This document shows positions 61,403 to 64,000 of a stretch of 64,000 nt of DNA, in pieces. Location of the stretch: contig NC_015865.1 of the NCBI RefSeq assembly GCF_000221185.1, forward strand, positions 744,001 through 808,000. The letters run 5' to 3'. The stretch's first letter is position 1. Each line of letters opens with the position of its first letter. The DNA is from Thermococcus sp. 4557. Lineage in GTDB: Archaea; Methanobacteriota_B; Thermococci; Thermococcales; Thermococcaceae. The notes under the pieces are model-generated. The model was given only the letters and a program-made list of their open reading frames with translations, was not told where the DNA came from and did no database searches. The translations under genes and the position numbers were made by a program.

Positions 61403-62341
61403 ATGAACCCCAAAACCAAGGTGGCTTTAATCCTCTCGCTGGTCTCGCCCATCTTCGCCGAAGTGCTGAGCGGTTCAACTCCACCGGTTGAGGTCCTCAC
61501 GAATCCCTTCTCCTTTCCGCTCCTGTGGGCCTACTACGGTGCGGGCGTTCTCCTCGTTCGCGAGGCCTGGGTTCGGTGGGGGAGGAACTACATTAGGCTC
61601 ATGCTACTGGGCTTCGTCTACGGCATCGTTGAGGAAGGGCTCGTTATAAAGTCCTGGTTCAACCCGGAGTGGCCCGACCTTGGAATCCTGGGTGTTTATG
61701 GAAGAGCCTGGGGAGTCAACACCGTCTGGGCGGTGTGGCTGACGATATTCCACTCCCTGATGAGCATAACCATTCCGATAATGGTTGTGGATGCCCTCTA
61801 TCCAGAGTTCCAAAACGAGAGGTTGCTTGGAAAGAGGGGAATCCTGCTTACATCCGCGTCATTTCTGCTGTCGGGCACGGCCTTTTTCGTCTCTCTCGGC
61901 TCCTACCACCCGCCGGCGCTCCAGTACCTCCTCACGGTAATCCTCACGATTTCCCTGCTCCTGCTGGCGAGGAGAATAAAACGGGGAACCCTATTTAAGG
62001 GTGTGTTCCTCAGGGGGCATCCGTTCCTCTACGGCCTCTCGGCCTCTTTTATCCTGTTTTTGATATTCACCGCCCTCCCCCGCTCCCCTGTGCCCCCGGC
62101 CATAACGTCCCTCCTGGGACTCTTCGTGACGCTACACTTCTACTCCATGCCAGCCCATCTGGACGAGAGGGGAAAGTATGCCCTCGCCATTGGCTTCCTG
62201 GCCTTCTGGTTCGTGCCCTACGGCATAATCCTTGAGCTCAACGGCGTGAGGGGTGAGGCTCTCCTCGGCGTGGCCACCTTCACGGTCCTCGCCTGGAAGC
62301 TTAGGGGAGTGTCTGCCACAGGGTATTTCCAGGGAACGTGA
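61403..62341 (+). CDS. Polytopic membrane protein of unknown function
   Basis: 312-aa protein with eight or nine membrane helices. GFVYGIVEEGLVIKSWFNPEWPDL carries a buried Glu pair and TIFHSLMSITIPIMVVD carries a His, arranged somewhat like CPBP-type intramembrane proteases, but the EExxxR motif is incomplete. No confident family is recognised. GGTAGTCC and a GATAAGAGG region precede the ATG. It ends 10 bases before the convergent radical SAM gene. Confidence 0.7.
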   Translation: MNPKTKVALILSLVSPIFAEVLSGSTPPVEVLTNPFSFPLLWAYYGAGVLLVREAWVRWGRNYIRLMLLGFVYGIVEEGLVIKSWFNPEWPDLGILGVYGRAWGVNTVWAVWLTIFHSLMSITIPIMVVDALYPEFQNERLLGKRGILLTSASFLLSGTAFFVSLGSYHPPALQYLLTVILTISLLLLARRIKRGTLFKGVFLRGHPFLYGLSASFILFLIFTALPRSPVPPAITSLLGLFVTLHFYSMPAHLDERGKYALAIGFLAFWFVPYGIILELNGVRGEALLGVATFTVLAWKLRGVSATGYFQGT

Positions 62342-62351
62342 ACCTCAACGC

Positions 62352-63497
62352 TCAGAAGAACTTCCCGAACATGTACTGGGGGATAGGGCACTGAACGATC
62401 CGTCTGGCCCAAAGACAGTCGGCACAGCTCGGCTCGTTGCCCCAGCAGTCGATGTCGCTCGTTTTCACGAAGTCACAGGAGTCCTGAAGGGGACAGTCAG
62501 TACACGAGGGGTACATGTAGTTCTTCATTGTAAAGCGGAACCATGTGTATCTTTCGCTGGTCCATATCTCGGCGAGGCTCTTCTCACGGACGTTTCCAAA
62601 CGAGTACGCGTTCACCTTCTTCTTTCTGCCGAAGATGTACTCGTAGTATGTGTGAAGGAAGCGGTAGCAGGGGGCAACCTCTCCGTCCCACCGGATAACG
62701 GCCACGTTGTTCTCGTCGAAATCACACTGCCTCTCGGTCTTCAGCTCGAAGTATGGTATCTTCACATAGAGGCCCTCGTGGGCGACCTTGTAGAGTTCGT
62801 CCACTATGGGTTCCACATCAACGCTCCCGTCATATATGATGTCATCGACCTGCTCCTCGGTCATTGGAAGGAGGTTCGAAACAAGCAGGGCATCGACGCC
62901 AAGTTCTTTAAGGTACCTCGCAAGATCCGGCAGTTCCCTGTAGTTCTCCTTCGTCAGGACGACCTCGACGCCTATGCTGGGCCTGTGGGTTCCAGCCTCC
63001 TCCCGGTATTTCACGAGCTTTTTTATCTTGTCCGCGGTAACCGCAGCCGCGATATGCCCCAGGGTTATTGCGTTCTGAACCGTTGGGACGGTGTCCATGG
63101 AGAAGTATATCAGCTCAACGCCGAGTTCGGCGAATTCCCGAAGCATGCTGTCTGTAAGGAGTGTTCCGTTGCTGCTCATGCCGAGGGCAAAGCCGCGCCT
63201 CTTGACCTCACGCACCATGTCCATGAAACGCGGATGAACCGAGGGCTCACCTATTCCGCCAAAATATATCAGCTTAAGGTCTGGGAACTCCTCGGCATCA
63301 TCGAGAATCTTGAGAAAAAGCTCCCAATCCATGTCACCCTCGCTGTCCTCCCAGTACTGCTTAAAGCACATCTCGCACTTCAAGTTGCATCGGCTTGTGG
63401 TCTCTATGTAGAGATACTTCATATCGAGCTTCGGCCTGACTATGACCTTTCCGTCCCACAGGGTGAAAGTGTACTCCTTATCGAGTTTTATTCCCAT
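62352..63497 (-). CDS. Radical SAM maturase associated with tungsten oxidoreductase
   Basis: 381-aa radical SAM enzyme. The SAM cluster motif CNLKCEMC is in TTSRCNLKCEMCFKQYW (about residue 35). The C-terminal SPASM-like region holds the Cys-rich CTDCPLQDSC and CWGNEPSCADCLWARRIVQC. The adjacent, upstream gene is a tungsten aldehyde ferredoxin oxidoreductase, and this combination is known as the tungsten-cofactor oxidoreductase radical SAM maturase group. It probably modifies that enzyme or its cofactor. ATG at 63497 follows GGAGGCGGTTGAG. Confidence 0.87.
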   Translation of the reverse strand: MGIKLDKEYTFTLWDGKVIVRPKLDMKYLYIETTSRCNLKCEMCFKQYWEDSEGDMDWELFLKILDDAEEFPDLKLIYFGGIGEPSVHPRFMDMVREVKRRGFALGMSSNGTLLTDSMLREFAELGVELIYFSMDTVPTVQNAITLGHIAAAVTADKIKKLVKYREEAGTHRPSIGVEVVLTKENYRELPDLARYLKELGVDALLVSNLLPMTEEQVDDIIYDGSVDVEPIVDELYKVAHEGLYVKIPYFELKTERQCDFDENNVAVIRWDGEVAPCYRFLHTYYEYIFGRKKKVNAYSFGNVREKSLAEIWTSERYTWFRFTMKNYMYPSCTDCPLQDSCDFVKTSDIDCWGNEPSCADCLWARRIVQCPIPQYMFGKFF

Positions 63498-63609
63498 CTC
63501 AACCGCCTCCGGCGAGGCTGCCGGACATCACGTTACCATATTAAAGCATCATCTCAGTAGAAGGCGCTAAAAACCTTACTGGATAAAAGTGTGTAAAAGA
63601 TAAAAGAAT

Positions 63610-64000
63610 TCAAAGGAATTCCTCGATGCCAAGCTCCTTCGCTTTCTCCGGTGGAACCTTTCCGTCCGGGGTCCAGCCGCGGAGAGCGTAGTAGCGCGGC
63701 AGCATCTCCTTGAGCCTGACGACGTGGCCCTTGTTCGGGCCCTCAGGCATGGGCTCCTCAAGGAAGCGCTTCGGCAGGCTGTCGTCCCTCTCCGGATCGA
63801 GACCGGCTTTGAGGTTGAATATCCTCTCGGCGTTCCAGATGCGCTCGCCTATCTTGAGGTACTCCTCCGTCGAGAAGTCCCAGCCAAGGGCCGCGTTGAG
63901 GAGGTCTCTGAAGTCATCCGCACCGAGGCCAAAGGTCGTGAAGAGACACAGGCCGGCGGCATCGATGACCGCGCTGAGGTTCTGGAAGACTATCAGCATG
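63610..64000 (-). CDS. aor: Tungsten aldehyde ferredoxin oxidoreductase, C-terminal part
   Basis: The reverse strand gives the last 130 residues of an AOR-family enzyme; the frame continues off the right edge. The segment DAAGLCLFTTFGLGADDF contains the Cys that binds the [4Fe-4S] cluster, and the final GERIWNAERIFNLKAGLDPERDDSLPKRF is typical. AOR oxidises aldehydes to acids with ferredoxin as acceptor, using a tungstopterin. The downstream radical SAM gene follows after 112 bp. Which AOR subfamily (AOR, FOR, GAPOR, WOR) cannot be fixed from this part, but the length and sequence favour AOR. Confidence 0.88.
   Translation of the reverse strand, partial: MLIVFQNLSAVIDAAGLCLFTTFGLGADDFRDLLNAALGWDFSTEEYLKIGERIWNAERIFNLKAGLDPERDDSLPKRFLEEPMPEGPNKGHVVRLKEMLPRYYALRGWTPDGKVPPEKAKELGIEEFL

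Noticed and set aside
62253-63560. 435-codon forward frame opposite the radical SAM gene
   Set aside because: Antisense shadow: the reverse strand carries the radical SAM cysteine motifs and a proper ribosome binding site.

Overview
The window reads as a chromosomal segment of a hyperthermophilic archaeon of the order Thermococcales, most likely the genus Thermococcus. Evidence: a complete archaeal RNA polymerase operon with the largest subunit split into A' and A''; archaeal ribosomal proteins L30e, L44e, S27e, S12 and S7 with aIF2-alpha and Nop10; the modified glycolysis enzymes ADP-dependent glucokinase and cupin-type phosphoglucose isomerase, both with Tgr-type motifs (TATCAC-N5-GTGATA) at their promoters; a CGP-CTERM anchored surface protein; and compact genes with GGTG-type ribosome binding sites and AT-rich TATA boxes. 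Species cannot be decided from the sequence alone. Many start codons below were chosen from the position of a ribosome binding site or TATA box and differ from the longest possible frame.

Layout. 1-6695: a partial sugar-type permease, then two glycerophosphodiesterases, glycerol kinase and a three-gene FAD/Fe-S glycerol-3-phosphate dehydrogenase module; together these would take glycerophosphodiesters and glycerol to dihydroxyacetone phosphate. 6701-11799: mostly leftward lipoproteins and membrane proteins with a PrsW-type intramembrane protease and an HAD phosphatase. 11976-16243: a secreted zinc phospholipase C-like protein and the two-subunit glycine decarboxylase. 16244-17786: three tRNA genes (Thr, Asn, CAT anticodon) in a long gene-poor tract holding repeated, strongly structured elements. 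17787-27186: rpoH-rpoB-rpoA1-rpoA2-rpl30e-nusA-rps12-rps7.

27187-31995: small AT-richer hypothetical genes, a phosphodiesterase, the PCNA-binding repair protein NreA, a second gene-poor tract with the same structured repeats, tandem tRNA-Ser/tRNA-Cys, and a MoaD/ThiS-like protein. 32010-36750: alanine aminotransferase, a candidate box C/D small RNA, a two-piece LysO transporter, and the rpl44e-rps27e-aif2a-nop10-PAC2 operon. 36760-43232: a two-piece permease, then sugar genes: phosphohexomutase, ManC, ADP-glucokinase and phosphoglucose isomerase. 43299-45975: M50 protease, KH-like protein, zinc ribbon, TraB-like protein and RNase Z.

46177-64000: a large beta-propeller/PKD surface protein, a TPR protein, a divergent TATA-binding protein paralogue, an ABC exporter, a BASS-family transporter, a TauE/SafE transporter divergent from a winged-helix regulator, flavodoxin, tautomerase, a NifX-like protein, a TehA-like channel, SufBC, a ferredoxin, a second TauE/SafE transporter, a radical SAM maturase and the C-terminus of an aldehyde ferredoxin oxidoreductase. 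A CATATG-centred motif recurs at the promoters of the TehA-like gene, sufC and the ferredoxin and suggests a small regulon.

Most unusual signals: (i) three copies of a triple-nested stem element of about 110 bp next to tRNA genes, with covarying helices; (ii) a dispersed hairpin followed by a TTGAYCAAAAG tail; (iii) the box C/D RNA with its own promoter; (iv) the TBP paralogue; (v) the CATATG motif; (vi) a structured leader before rpl44e.
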